The translations under genes were made by a program, and so were the position numbers. Positions 53,510 to 62,614 of a stretch of 64,000 nt of DNA are shown here, one piece after another; position 1 is the stretch's first letter, and every line of letters starts with the position of its first letter. The notes under the pieces are model-generated. The model was not told the DNA's origin, searched no databases, and saw only the letters and a program-made list of their open reading frames with translations. The DNA is from Paludisphaera mucosa (GTDB taxonomy: Bacteria; Planctomycetota; Planctomycetia; Isosphaerales; Isosphaeraceae). Location: assembly GCF_029589435.1 (NCBI RefSeq), contig NZ_JARRAG010000001.1, positions 672,808 through 736,807 on the forward strand. The letters run 5' to 3'.

Positions 53510-54760
53510 TCACCCGGCCGCGTCCGCCGCCCAGATGGCCTTGATCGCCGCCTCCTCGCCGAAGCCGTCGGGGACGGCGGCGCTCGGGGTGTTGGCGTAA
53601 TACCAGTGCTTGTCGCCGACGGGGGTGTGGAGGACGCGCGAGCCGGGCATCTGGAGGAAAGCGGCGGGGTCGTGCTCGCGGACCCACCTCCAGGCGTAGC
53701 GGAGCCAGTCGCCCCGCTGGTCGTCGGGCTGGTGGGCGAACCAGCCGATCTCGTCGTAACCCCAGACCCACACGCCCCCCTGGCCGGGCTCGCCGGGCTT
53801 CTTGCTGCCTCCCCAGTTGTCCAGCTCGACGAGATAGGGCAGGTGGTCGCACGACCAGCCGCTGTGGGTCGTCCCGCCCCGGCTGCGGCCGTAGAGGCCG
53901 TCGCTGAAGCCGATTTCCAGGATCCCCTCCATCCTGCGCTCGGGTACCTCCTTGATCCGCAGGGGGAAGGAATGGAAGTCCAGCAACAGCTTGCCTTCGC
54001 GCACCAGGCCGCCGCCGGGGACGTGGGCGTCGCAGAGGACCATCCCCCGGCGCGCCTTCTCGGCCGCATGGGCGCGGGCGCGTTCGAAGACCTTGGCGTA
54101 GTGGGTCAGGTCGCGGTCGTTGCGGTTCATCAGCTCGACCTGGCCGTAATGGAGGGCCTCGACGCCGATGTCGATGTACGACGCCGCCAGGAAATGGAAC
54201 CAGAGCTGCGTCTCGGGCCGGCTGACGTCCGGGACCGTCGTCCCCCGGCCCCACTGGTCGCGAAACTTGCCGTCGGCGAAGGCCATGTCGGCGAACCGGA
54301 AGTTGCGGGCCTCGGCCGGCAGTCCGAGCGCCTCGAACGCCCAGGCCGGGATCGGGACCTGGTCGACCTGGCGGGTGACGATCTCGAAGATGCAGGCCTG
54401 GACGACCATGTCGGGGTCGACCTGGTGCGCCTTCGGGATCGTCCGCCGGGCCTGCTCCAGCCTGGCGATCAGGCGCGACTCCTGGCCCCAGAAGCAGAGG
54501 CTTCGGCCCAGGAACTTGGCCCCGAGGTCCCTGAGCATCCGCAGGTTGTCGGCGAGGTCGCCCTGGCCGGCGAACAGGTCCTGCACGGTGATCGCCCTCG
54601 CCAGGTAGTGTTCCAGCACCTCGCGGGAGATCGTCCGTTCGAAGCGGTAGTCGCGGCCGGCGGCCTTTGCGGCCCACGTCGGCGCAGCGGCGGCGGACCA
54701 GGCGCCGAGGCCGAGCGCCATGCGGGAGAAGTCGCGACGATTCCAGGATCGGCGAGTCAT
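53510..54760 (-). CDS. Tat-exported hypothetical protein
   Basis: The 416-residue product has a twin-arginine leader (WNRRDFSRMALGLGAWSA) and a body with no recognised family. Motifs include FAGQGDLADNLRMLRDLGAKFLGRS (short GQGDLADNL), HYGQVELMNRNDRDLTHY, GGTTHSGWSCDHLPYLVELDN and GYDEIGWFAHQ. The GWSCDH segment and WVWGYDEIGWFAHQP have the look of a glycan-binding or glycosidase domain with conserved acidic residues, but no catalytic assignment is possible. ATG at 54760 has AAAGG upstream. It is divergent from the GT87-like gene, 223 nt away. Confidence 0.75.
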   Translation of the reverse strand: MTRRSWNRRDFSRMALGLGAWSAAAAPTWAAKAAGRDYRFERTISREVLEHYLARAITVQDLFAGQGDLADNLRMLRDLGAKFLGRSLCFWGQESRLIARLEQARRTIPKAHQVDPDMVVQACIFEIVTRQVDQVPIPAWAFEALGLPAEARNFRFADMAFADGKFRDQWGRGTTVPDVSRPETQLWFHFLAASYIDIGVEALHYGQVELMNRNDRDLTHYAKVFERARAHAAEKARRGMVLCDAHVPGGGLVREGKLLLDFHSFPLRIKEVPERRMEGILEIGFSDGLYGRSRGGTTHSGWSCDHLPYLVELDNWGGSKKPGEPGQGGVWVWGYDEIGWFAHQPDDQRGDWLRYAWRWVREHDPAAFLQMPGSRVLHTPVGDKHWYYANTPSAAVPDGFGEEAAIKAIWAADAAG

Positions 54761-54983
54761 GGCTGCACCTTTCGCGGAAGAGATCCCCCGGAGGGACCGG
54801 GCTTGGGGAGAAGGGCGATTCTCGCGCGCCCGATCGGCCGTCGCCACCGCCGGCCGGCGCGGGCTTGCCGCCGGGGGGTGGCGGCCGTTACCTTCGGGAC
54901 CGCACCGAGGAATCGACAGGCAGACACGGAAGTCGACGCATCGCCGGCCCCGTCGGGACGCGTCGGGAAGGGGCCAAGCGATC

Positions 54984-56276
54984 ATGAACAGGGGATGGCG
55001 GATCGCCATCGCGGCGGCCTTCGCCGCGTGGGTCGGGCTGACGGCGTACGACGTCCGCCGCAAGGGCCACTTCGAGGAGCGCGACCTGGTCCGCAACTGG
55101 GTGGTCGGCAAGTACGTCGTCGCCGGCCGCGACCCCTATTCGCTCTCGCGGGACATCCTGATCGCCGAGTACGGCGTCGCCAATCCGAAGGGGGCCTGGG
55201 TCTCGAAGATTCCGAGCGCCGTCCCCGAGGCTCGGCGAGCCGACGTGATCCCCGAGTACGGCCCGCCCGAGGCCACCTACCCGCCGGGGGCGATCGGCTT
55301 CCTGGCCCTGGGCCTGGGCGCGATCGACGACCCGGCCACCGTCCTGGGGGGCTGGTTCGTCCTCGACGTCCTCCTGACGCTGGCGGTCGCGGCCCTGCTC
55401 GCTCGCCTCTGGACGACGCCCCCGATCCCCCCGGGGCCCGACGGCGACTTCTGGTGGATCCTGCTGGTCGCGATCCTGTTCACGCCGGTCTACGCGACGC
55501 TCGACCGCGCGCAGTTCTCGCTGCTCGTCCTCGCGCTGATGCTCATCGTCGACGACCCGAAGTTCGCCTGGCCCGTGCGGGGGGTGGCACTGGGGCTCGC
55601 CCTGCTCAAGCCGAGCGTCTGCATGCCCCTCTTCCTCCTGCCCCTGATCCGCCGGGAGTGGCGGGTGCTGGCCACGGCCGCCCTGGTGCAACTGGGCTCG
55701 ACGCTCTACGTGGCGGCCAAGATCGGCCGAGAGCCGGTCTCGATCTTCCGCGACTGGCTGGCGGTCTCGCGCTATTTCCTGTCGGCGGGGATGTACACGG
55801 TCCAGGAATGGGTGCTGCCCCTGAGCACGCGGCTCCCCTGGGTCGTCCCGCTGGTGCCGCTCTTGCTGCTCGCGTTCTGCGCGGCGACGTTGTATCTCCA
55901 CCGCGACGCCCCCCGCGCCCGGCTCTTCTCGCTGGCGGGCGTGACGGCCGTATTCTGGACCTATCACGGGACTTACGACGCCGTACTGCTCTTGCCGATG
56001 CTCCTGCGACGCATGGGCTGGTCCAACGACGCCACATCGAGGCCGCTGGCGAGGGGCGGCGTCCTCCTCTTCGCGGCGCTCTCCATCGCCTACATGGACG
56101 GCGTCGTCGGCAGCCCGGCGGCCGGCTGGCACGCCTACCGCTGGGCCGTCCGCCTCGGCATGATCGTCCTGGTCGTCCTCGAGTACGTCGAACTCTACCG
56201 CGACGGTCGCCGGGGGGCGTTCCCGCGGGCGCCGACGTTCGTCCCGAGGTCGGATAACGCGCCGGAGGTCGCCTGA
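54984..56276 (+). CDS. GT87-like membrane mannosyltransferase (DUF2029)
   Basis: This 430-residue protein has about ten membrane helices and the GT-C pattern of GT87: GRDPYSLSRDI near the first loop, PEYGPPEATYPPGAIGFLALGL, and LLKPSVCMPLFLLPLI. Family members add mannose or arabinose to lipids or polysaccharides from polyprenyl phosphate donors; which sugar is not known. GT87 is best known in Actinobacteria and is widespread in Planctomycetes. ATG at 54984. Confidence 0.85.
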   Translation: MNRGWRIAIAAAFAAWVGLTAYDVRRKGHFEERDLVRNWVVGKYVVAGRDPYSLSRDILIAEYGVANPKGAWVSKIPSAVPEARRADVIPEYGPPEATYPPGAIGFLALGLGAIDDPATVLGGWFVLDVLLTLAVAALLARLWTTPPIPPGPDGDFWWILLVAILFTPVYATLDRAQFSLLVLALMLIVDDPKFAWPVRGVALGLALLKPSVCMPLFLLPLIRREWRVLATAALVQLGSTLYVAAKIGREPVSIFRDWLAVSRYFLSAGMYTVQEWVLPLSTRLPWVVPLVPLLLLAFCAATLYLHRDAPRARLFSLAGVTAVFWTYHGTYDAVLLLPMLLRRMGWSNDATSRPLARGGVLLFAALSIAYMDGVVGSPAAGWHAYRWAVRLGMIVLVVLEYVELYRDGRRGAFPRAPTFVPRSDNAPEVA

Positions 56277-56332
56277 ACGAGACGGACGTCGCGGAGGTGC
56301 GGCGACGAAATTCGGCGGTTGGTTGAAATCGA

Positions 56333-56361
56333 TTGTCATCCAATTCTCTTGCCGCTATACT
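56333..56361 (+). promoter_or_regulatory. Sigma-70-type promoter of the feo operon
   Basis: TTGTCA (56333-56338) and TATACT (56356-56361) are exactly 17 nt apart, each matching the consensus at five of six positions. It lies 80 nt before the feoA ATG at 56441. It is flanked by AATCGATT (56327-56334) upstream and by a palindrome at the expected start site. Confidence 0.75.
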
Positions 56362-56367
56362 TGCCAT

Positions 56368-56382
56368 TGAGATTCGGTCTCA
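56368..56382. promoter_or_regulatory. Operator-like palindrome at the feo transcription start
   Basis: TGAGA (56368-56372) and TCTCA (56378-56382) flank TTCGG, a 15-bp inverted repeat starting 7 nt after the -10 of the feo promoter, at the likely +1. The position is typical for iron repressors (Fur, DtxR or IdeR type), but the sequence does not match the E. coli Fur consensus, so the regulator is open. Confidence 0.5.
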
Positions 56383-56440
56383 TTCCCGCGAGGTCTCGGC
56401 GGGCGGAGCGGATTCGAGTTCCCAGGAATCGGGGTCCAGC

Positions 56441-56716
56441 ATGCAGGCACAGGCGCTGGCGGGGCAGGGCGAGGAGACGGGTGAGATGGTTCCGCTGGGC
56501 TTGCTCCGGGCCGGGCAGTCCGGGAGCGTCGGCGAGGTCGTGGGCAACCTGGAGCTGGTGCATCGGCTTCGCGAGATGGGCCTGTACCACGGCGCGACGG
56601 TCCGCATGATCCGGCCGGGGAGCCCCTGCATCATCGGCCTGGAAGGCCAACGCCTGGGCTTCCGCGGCGACGACCTGGCGCGGGTGCTGGTCCGCGTCCC
56701 GGCCATGGCCTCCTGA
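56441..56716 (+). CDS. feoA: FeoA-type ferrous iron transport protein
   Basis: This 91-residue SH3-like protein has MVPLGLLRAGQSGSVGEVVG, LVHRLREMGLYHGATVRMI and LEGQRLGFRGDDLARVLV, the FeoA core, preceded by about 15 extra residues. FeoA binds FeoB and supports ferrous iron uptake. ATG at 56441 is chosen because GGGG precedes it and the upstream in-frame extension would include the promoter. feoB starts 80 nt downstream. Confidence 0.92.
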   Translation: MQAQALAGQGEETGEMVPLGLLRAGQSGSVGEVVGNLELVHRLREMGLYHGATVRMIRPGSPCIIGLEGQRLGFRGDDLARVLVRVPAMAS

Positions 56717-56796
56717 GCCAGGCTCCCGGGTTCGTTCCCGACGGACGGAGCCGCCGTCGCCCCGCCCATCCTCCCTGAGGATCCTCCCAACTCGCC

Positions 56797-59049
56797 ATGG
56801 CGGTCGCCTCGGAAAAGACAACCTGGTCGATCGCCCTCGTGGGCAATCCCAACACCGGCAAGTCGACGCTTTTCGGGGCCCTCTCGGGCGTCGCCCAGCG
56901 CGTCGGCAACTATCCCGGCGTGACCGTCGAGAAGAAGCTGGGCGAGGTCGTCCACGACGGCCGCCGCTGGGTCTTGATCGACCTCCCGGGCACCTACAGC
57001 CTGGCCCCGCGCTCGCCCGACGAGATGGTGACGGTCGACGTCCTGCTGGGCCGCCAGGCCGACCTCCCGCCGCCGGACGTCGTGGTCTGCGTCGTCGCGG
57101 CCGGCAACCTCAATCGCAACCTGTACCTGCTCAGCCAGGTCATGGAGCTGGGTCGGCCGGTGGTCGTGGCCTTGACCATGAACGACCTGGCCGAGGCCGA
57201 GGGGGTCTCGGTCGACGCCGCCCTGCTCGCGCGCCGGCTGGGCGTGCCGGTGGTCCCCATCCAGGCCCGTCGCGGCGAGGGCCTCGACGTCCTTAAAGCC
57301 GCGGTCGAGCGGGCCGGGGCGGGCGATCCCCCCGCCCCCGTCGAGATCTTCCCAGAACCGTTCCGCCGCGAGGTCGACCGGCTGGCCGACGAGCTGGACG
57401 GCAAGCTCGGCGGCGTCGGGACGACCCACTCGCCGCGCTACCTGGTCGAGCGGCTGGTCCTGGACGCCGGCTCGTACATCGAGGCCCGGCTCGACCTGAC
57501 CGACGCCGGGCGACGCGACCTTCGCGACCGTGTCGAGGAGGCCCGCGAGCGGCTGGCCGAGGCGGGCTGCCGCGTGCCCGACGTGGAGACGACGTCGCGC
57601 TACGCCTGGGTCGCTCGATCGACCGAGGGGGTCGTCCAGGACTCCGGTGGGGCCGGCCCGCGCTTCGCCGATCGGCTCGACTCCATCCTGACGCATCGCC
57701 TCTGGGGCTCGTTGGTCCTGATCGCCGTGTTGCTCCTGACCTTCAGCGCCGTCTTCTCGTGGGCGACGGTCCCGATGGACCTCGTCGACGCCGGCTTCGA
57801 GGCCCTGGGCTCGGCGATCGAGGGGGCCCTGCCCGAGGGGGCGATCCGCAGCCTGCTGGTCGGCGGGATCGTCAAGGGCCTGGGCGCGGTCGTCATCTTC
57901 CTGCCGCAGATCCTCATCCTCTTCGGCATTTTGACGGCCCTGGAGGAATGCGGCTACCTGTCGCGCGCGGCCTACCTGATGGACCGGATCATGGTCCGCG
58001 TGGGGCTGAGCGGCAAGTCGTTCATCCCGCTGCTTTCTTCGTTCGCCTGCGCGATCCCGGGCGTGATGGCGACGCGGGTGATCGAGAACCGCCGCGACCG
58101 CCTGACGACGATCCTGATCGCCCCCCTGATGAGCTGCAGCGCCCGGCTGCCGGTCTACACGCTGATGATCGGGGCGTTCATCCCCAAACGGGCGTACCTG
58201 GGAGGCTGGCTCCAGCTCCAGGGCCTGACGATGCTGGCGATGTACCTCGTCGGCGTCGTCGTGGCCGCGCTGGTCGCCCTGCTTTTGAAGCGCACGTTCC
58301 TCCGCAGCGCCACGCCCGTCTTCCTCATGGAGATGCCGGCCTACCAGTGGCCCTCGCCGATCGTCGTGGCCCGGCGGATGCTCGAACGGGGCTGGGACTT
58401 CCTCTACAACGCCGGCACGATCATCTTCGCCGTCTCGATCGTCATGTGGGGGCTGCTGTACTACCCTCGGCTCTCGGAAGCGGACCTGGCCCCGATGCTC
58501 GCGGGCAAGGCGCAGGTCGAGCGCGAGCTGGAGACGGCCCGCGCGGCGAACGACGCGGCCGGGGCCGAGGCCCTCGAAGCCTCGGTCCGCGAGGCCGAGA
58601 ATCACATCGCCGGGGCCCAGGAGCGGCAGAGCCTGCTGGGCCGGATGGGCCGGTTCATCGAGCCCGTCGTCCGGCCCCTGGGGTGGGACTGGCGGATCGG
58701 GGCCGCGGCGATCGCGTCGTTCCCGGCCCGCGAGGTCGTCGTCGCCACGCTCGGCGTGATCTTCGACGTGGGCGAGGACGTCGAGGAGGGCGAGGGCGAA
58801 CAGCGCCTCACGCAGGCGCTCCAGTCGGCGACCTGGCCGGAATCGGGCCGGCCGCTCTTCACGATGCCGGTCGCGCTCTCGATCATGGTCTTCTTCGCCC
58901 TCTGCGCCCAGTGCGTGTCGACGCTGGCCGTGATCTGGCGCGAGACGGGCAGCTGGACCTGGCCGGCCCTGTCGTTCGCATATATGACCCTCCTGGCCTA
59001 CGTCGGGGCCTTCGCGACTTACCAGGTAGGGACGTGGCTCGTCTCCTGA
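56797..59049 (+). CDS. feoB: Ferrous iron transporter FeoB
   Basis: The 750-residue product has an N-terminal G domain (GNPNTGKST at 16-24, DLPGTYSL, TMNDLAEAEG) and two nucleoside-recognition Gate domains with conserved cysteines (ECGYLSRAAYLMDRIM, PLMSCSARLPVYTLMIGAF). An insertion of about 60 residues predicted as charged coiled coil (ADLAPMLAGKAQVERELETA onward) separates the last helices, before GWDWRIGAAAIASFPAREVV. GTP hydrolysis drives Fe(II) entry. Typical length for FeoB with this insert. It lies between feoA and the Cys-rich partner in an apparent operon; feoC is absent. Confidence 0.97.
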   Translation: MAVASEKTTWSIALVGNPNTGKSTLFGALSGVAQRVGNYPGVTVEKKLGEVVHDGRRWVLIDLPGTYSLAPRSPDEMVTVDVLLGRQADLPPPDVVVCVVAAGNLNRNLYLLSQVMELGRPVVVALTMNDLAEAEGVSVDAALLARRLGVPVVPIQARRGEGLDVLKAAVERAGAGDPPAPVEIFPEPFRREVDRLADELDGKLGGVGTTHSPRYLVERLVLDAGSYIEARLDLTDAGRRDLRDRVEEARERLAEAGCRVPDVETTSRYAWVARSTEGVVQDSGGAGPRFADRLDSILTHRLWGSLVLIAVLLLTFSAVFSWATVPMDLVDAGFEALGSAIEGALPEGAIRSLLVGGIVKGLGAVVIFLPQILILFGILTALEECGYLSRAAYLMDRIMVRVGLSGKSFIPLLSSFACAIPGVMATRVIENRRDRLTTILIAPLMSCSARLPVYTLMIGAFIPKRAYLGGWLQLQGLTMLAMYLVGVVVAALVALLLKRTFLRSATPVFLMEMPAYQWPSPIVVARRMLERGWDFLYNAGTIIFAVSIVMWGLLYYPRLSEADLAPMLAGKAQVERELETARAANDAAGAEALEASVREAENHIAGAQERQSLLGRMGRFIEPVVRPLGWDWRIGAAAIASFPAREVVVATLGVIFDVGEDVEEGEGEQRLTQALQSATWPESGRPLFTMPVALSIMVFFALCAQCVSTLAVIWRETGSWTWPALSFAYMTLLAYVGAFATYQVGTWLVS

Positions 59050-59063
59050 AGCCGAGGTGACCG

Positions 59064-59279
59064 ATGGGCTGGCAAGACGTCGTCGCGATCGCCGCGGTCC
59101 TGGGGGCCGCCTCCTACCTGGGCAGCCTCGTCTGGCGGGGCCTCGCCGGCGAGAAGTCGGCCGGCTGCGGGTCGTCGTGCGGCAAATGCTCGTCCGCCGG
59201 CGGGACGGAGCCCGCACAGCTCGTCTCGATCGGCCTGGCGTCGCCCGCCAAGGGCCGCGAACGCTCGGGATCGCTCTGA
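59064..59279 (+). CDS. FeoB-associated Cys-rich membrane protein
   Basis: This 71-residue protein has one N-terminal membrane helix (VVAIAAVLGAASYLGSLVW) and then the cysteine motif CGSSCGKC, followed by a short polar tail. This matches the small FeoB-associated family found next to feoB in bacteria lacking feoC. The cysteines may bind iron or act as a redox switch for FeoB, by inference. It begins 14 nt after the feoB stop. Confidence 0.88.
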   Translation: MGWQDVVAIAAVLGAASYLGSLVWRGLAGEKSAGCGSSCGKCSSAGGTEPAQLVSIGLASPAKGRERSGSL

Positions 59280-59439
59280 ATTCTTTCAGGGTGAAAAAGG
59301 ATTCGGGGACGGGCGCGAGGGCTTGAATCCGCGGCCCGTCGGACGATAACTTAAACCTCCGTGCGGTTCGAACCAGTCCGGCCCCGCTCGTCTCACATCC
59401 ATGACGGGGCCCATCGAGCGAGCGACGACCACCCAGTCC

Positions 59440-59871
59440 ATGACGCCTAGACGCGCCGAGACATCCCTGTTCGCGCTCCGCCTGGGGGCGTTCCTGGCGG
59501 CGTGGGTTTTGGCCCTCGCCTCGCCCTCGAACGCGCTCGCGGGCTGCACGGGACTGGCTCACCGGTCGGGCGACGACCACCGCACCGGCCCCCTGGGACT
59601 TTCGGCCGAGCTGATCGCGGACGCCGGAAGCCCCGACTCCTCGGGCGATACGCCGTTGAAGCCCGGGGGTTGCACCGGGGCCTTCTGCTCGAAGCCCGTC
59701 GACCTCCCCGGCATGGACTTCAGCGGCGGCGTCGACCTGCGCGTGGAACTTTGGGCCGACTCCCTCGACCCGGCCGTCCTCCGGGGCCCCGGCCGTTCGC
59801 GGCCGATCCAGGGCGGCGACGACCTCGCTCCCATCCTGCGCCGGGATTTCATCTTCCACCCGCCCCGCTGA
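59440..59871 (+). CDS. Hypothetical secreted protein
   Basis: This 143-residue protein has a signal peptide (FALRLGAFLAAWVLALASPSN) and a short mature part with GCTG, GGCTGAFCSKPVDLPG and a polar C terminus ending FHPPR. The cysteine pattern recalls small exported Planctomycetes proteins of unknown role. ATG at 59440 is favoured because it directly precedes the signal peptide; ATG 59401 in the same frame is possible. No ribosome site is clear, so confidence is moderate. Confidence 0.5.
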   Translation: MTPRRAETSLFALRLGAFLAAWVLALASPSNALAGCTGLAHRSGDDHRTGPLGLSAELIADAGSPDSSGDTPLKPGGCTGAFCSKPVDLPGMDFSGGVDLRVELWADSLDPAVLRGPGRSRPIQGGDDLAPILRRDFIFHPPR

Positions 59872-60108
59872 TCGCCGCCGTCCCACGGCCCCCTTCGCGC
59901 CCGGATTGCGTCGCGCGCCCTCCTTGTGACGCGTGACGCCGTCGTCCGGCTCGCCATGAGTCCGTCGCCTGCGCCCCCTCCCGCGTGCAAGGTCCGACGC
60001 CGTCGACGTCGAAATTTCCTTCGCGACCCGGCTCCGCTCCGCGCATCGACGCGCCCGGCGCGATCGTTCGATCTCATCCCCCATCTTGTTCGTTCGAAAG
60101 GTCTTCTC

Positions 60109-61518
60109 ATGATCACGAGACGACTCGCGGCCTCGTTCACGCTCGCGTCCGCCCTTCTTGCACCCGCCGTCAAGGCCGGCGACGAGGGCGCGCCCTCGCC
60201 GGTCGCGGTCACCCGGCCGGGCCTCAAGGAGGTGCTCGAAGGGTCGAAAAAGAGCCAGCCCCGGCTGCCGCTCCCCCCGCTCACCCCGGAAGAGAAGGCT
60301 CGCGCCGAGAAGGCGGCGGCGAACCCGAACGGGGGCGTCTTCGCCGGCATCGTCAACAACGGCCGGATGCGAAATTTCTACCTCGCGCCCGAATTCCGCA
60401 GCGAGTTCTACGTGCGGCCGTCGGATGCGGGGAAGACCGACCCCAAGACGATCCTGCGCTGGGGCGCCGGCGATCCGGCGATGCCGCTCGACCCCACGGT
60501 GCGCATCATGTTCTTCTGGCTCGTCGCCCGGGCCAACAACTGCTACTACTGCCTGGGCCACCAGGAGGTGAAGCTCAAGGCGGCCGGCGTCAGCGACGAC
60601 CAACTCGCCGCGCTCGACACCGACTGGTCCTCGTTCAAGCCGGCCGACGCCGCGGCGTTCGCCTTCGTGAAGAAGCTGGCGCGGACGCCCCAGGAGATCG
60701 CGACCGCCGACGTCGAGGCGCTCCGTCGCCATCACGACGACCTGGCGATCCTCGACATGATCTTCTCGACGGGCAACTACTGCGCGATGACCCGCTGGAC
60801 CGGCGGCCTGGCCATCCCCCAGGAGGATCACCGCGACTACCTGACCCCGACGGCCGCGGCCTATCGACAACTCCCCAGCCTGGTCGCGCCGCTGGATCCG
60901 GAAAGGGGCGGGTCGCAGGTCGTCTGCAAGCCCGCCGCCGCGAACCGGCCGGCGTTGGAGTCGCGACCGGACGTGGAGGCCGCCCTGGCCGCGGCCCGCG
61001 AGCGGAAGCCGCGGCTGACGCTGGTCGACGAGGAGAAGGCCCGCAAGATACTCCCCGACGACTGGTCCGCAGCGCCGCTGTCGAACTGGGTCCGGCTGCT
61101 CGCCAACTTCCCCGAGGCCGGCAAGGCCCGCATCCTGAGCATCACGGCCGGCGCCGCGGCCGACAAGGGCGTCCTCGACCCCACGCTCCGCGCCCAGATC
61201 GCCTGGATCGCCGCCCGCCAGGACCGCGCCTGGTACGCCCTGGGACAGGCCAGGAAGCGGCTGCACGACCTCGGCCAGTCGGACGATGCGATCTTCGCGA
61301 TCGACGCGCCGGACGACCGCTTCTCCGCGGGCCAGAAGGCCGTGTTCCACCTGGCGAAGAAGCTGACCGCCGACCCGGCGCTCGTCACCGACGCCGACGT
61401 CGCGGCCGTCCGCAAGCATTTCTCCGATCGCGAGACCGCCGAGGTCGTCTACTTCGTCACCGTCGCGGCCTTCTTCGACCGCGTGACCGAGGCCGCCGGC
61501 ATTCCCCTGGAATCCTGA
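60109..61518 (+). CDS. Exported tandem AhpD-like (carboxymuconolactone decarboxylase fold) protein
   Basis: The signal peptide (LAASFTLASALLAPAVKAG) of this 469-residue protein is followed by two AhpD-like halves. The first has the peroxidase-type site C145-x-x-C148 and H151 in ANNCYYCLGHQEVKLK. The second (about 330-460) has the same helical pattern, but the place of the CxxC is AWYA (DRAWYALGQARKRL), so it is probably inactive. A family role in thiol peroxidase or decarboxylase chemistry is known for single-domain relatives; an exported double copy is unusual. AAAGG precedes ATG 60109. The DUF1559 gene follows after 56 nt. Confidence 0.83.
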   Translation: MITRRLAASFTLASALLAPAVKAGDEGAPSPVAVTRPGLKEVLEGSKKSQPRLPLPPLTPEEKARAEKAAANPNGGVFAGIVNNGRMRNFYLAPEFRSEFYVRPSDAGKTDPKTILRWGAGDPAMPLDPTVRIMFFWLVARANNCYYCLGHQEVKLKAAGVSDDQLAALDTDWSSFKPADAAAFAFVKKLARTPQEIATADVEALRRHHDDLAILDMIFSTGNYCAMTRWTGGLAIPQEDHRDYLTPTAAAYRQLPSLVAPLDPERGGSQVVCKPAAANRPALESRPDVEAALAAARERKPRLTLVDEEKARKILPDDWSAAPLSNWVRLLANFPEAGKARILSITAGAAADKGVLDPTLRAQIAWIAARQDRAWYALGQARKRLHDLGQSDDAIFAIDAPDDRFSAGQKAVFHLAKKLTADPALVTDADVAAVRKHFSDRETAEVVYFVTVAAFFDRVTEAAGIPLES

Positions 61519-61574
61519 TCCCGCCGTTCCCGTCTCGTCCCCTTCATCGAATCCTTCATTCGGAGAACCGAGCC

Positions 61575-62600
61575 ATGACCATGCCTGGAGAGGCCCGCCG
61601 TCGCGGGTTCACGCTGATCGAACTGCTGGTGGTGATCGCGATCATCGCCGTCCTCATCGCGCTGCTCTTGCCGGCGGTGCAGGCGGCGCGCGAGGCCGCG
61701 CGCCGCGCCCAGTGCGTCAACAACCTGAAGCAGATCGGCCTGGCGGTGCACAACTACCACGACAGCCACCAGAGGTTCCCCCTGGGACGCGTGGTCGAGG
61801 TCGGCGCGGGCGGGGCCGTGAGCATCACGCGCGCCTACTCGCCCCACTCGCAGATCCTCCCCTTCCTGGAGCAGTCCGCGATCTACCAGGCGATCAACTT
61901 CAACCTGACCTGGAACCCCGACCCGAACAACGGCGGCTACGACGGCAACCAGACCGCGAGGGCCACGGTCGTCTCGGGCTTCCTCTGCCCGTCCGACGCC
62001 CAGAGTTCCGTGCCCCAGGGTTACGCGGGCACCAACTACCGGGCCAGCGAGGGCTCGAACTTCCTGTTCGGCTCCGGCAAGTCCGACCCCGGCGGCGTGA
62101 ACGCCTCGATGAGGGCCCCGGACGGCCTCTTCTTCGCGAACGAGGCGAAGGGGATCGCCGAGGCCACCGACGGCACGTCCAACACCGCGATGTTCAGCGA
62201 GCACGTGAAGGGCGACTTCAGCCAGGCCCTCGCCACCGAGAACGCCGACACCTTCCAGCCCGGCGTCTACCCGACGACCCAGGACGAGGTCGTCCAGATC
62301 TGCCGCGACGTGAACTGGCGCGACATCACCAAGCAGGGCTTCTCGGACGTCGGCGCTCCCTGGCTGTACGGATATCACTCGACGACCGCGTATTACCACG
62401 TCGCCCCGCCGTCGACCCGCTCGTGCATGTTCCCGCCCTTGCGGATCTCGACCACCGCCAACAGCCGGCACCCCGGCGGCGTGAACGTGCTGCTGGGCGA
62501 CGGATCGGTCAAGTTCGTCAAGGACTCGATCAGCATCCAGACGTGGCGGGCGATGGGCTCTCGCAACCTGGGCGAGATCATCAGCAGCGACGCCCTGTGA
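61575..62600 (+). CDS. DUF1559 pseudopilin-like protein
   Basis: This 341-residue protein has the prepilin-type leader RRRGFTLIELLVVIAIIAVL (cut after G), then LLPAVQAAREAARRAQCVNN and the DUF1559 body with C-terminal HPGGVNVLLGDGSVKFV. The DUF1559 family is greatly expanded in Planctomycetes and its members are thought to assemble on the cell surface through type II secretion or pilus-like machinery. No particular target is evident. GGAGAA lies 9 nt before the ATG at 61575. The lipoprotein gene follows after 14 nt, a common pairing. Confidence 0.93.
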   Translation: MTMPGEARRRGFTLIELLVVIAIIAVLIALLLPAVQAAREAARRAQCVNNLKQIGLAVHNYHDSHQRFPLGRVVEVGAGGAVSITRAYSPHSQILPFLEQSAIYQAINFNLTWNPDPNNGGYDGNQTARATVVSGFLCPSDAQSSVPQGYAGTNYRASEGSNFLFGSGKSDPGGVNASMRAPDGLFFANEAKGIAEATDGTSNTAMFSEHVKGDFSQALATENADTFQPGVYPTTQDEVVQICRDVNWRDITKQGFSDVGAPWLYGYHSTTAYYHVAPPSTRSCMFPPLRISTTANSRHPGGVNVLLGDGSVKFVKDSISIQTWRAMGSRNLGEIISSDAL

Positions 62601-62614
62601 CCGGAGCCTTTGAC

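Noticed and set aside
59360-59385. GGTTCGAACC segment resembling a tRNA T-loop
   Set aside because: No 5-bp T-stem or acceptor stem could be formed around it and no anticodon arm is present, so it is not a tRNA.
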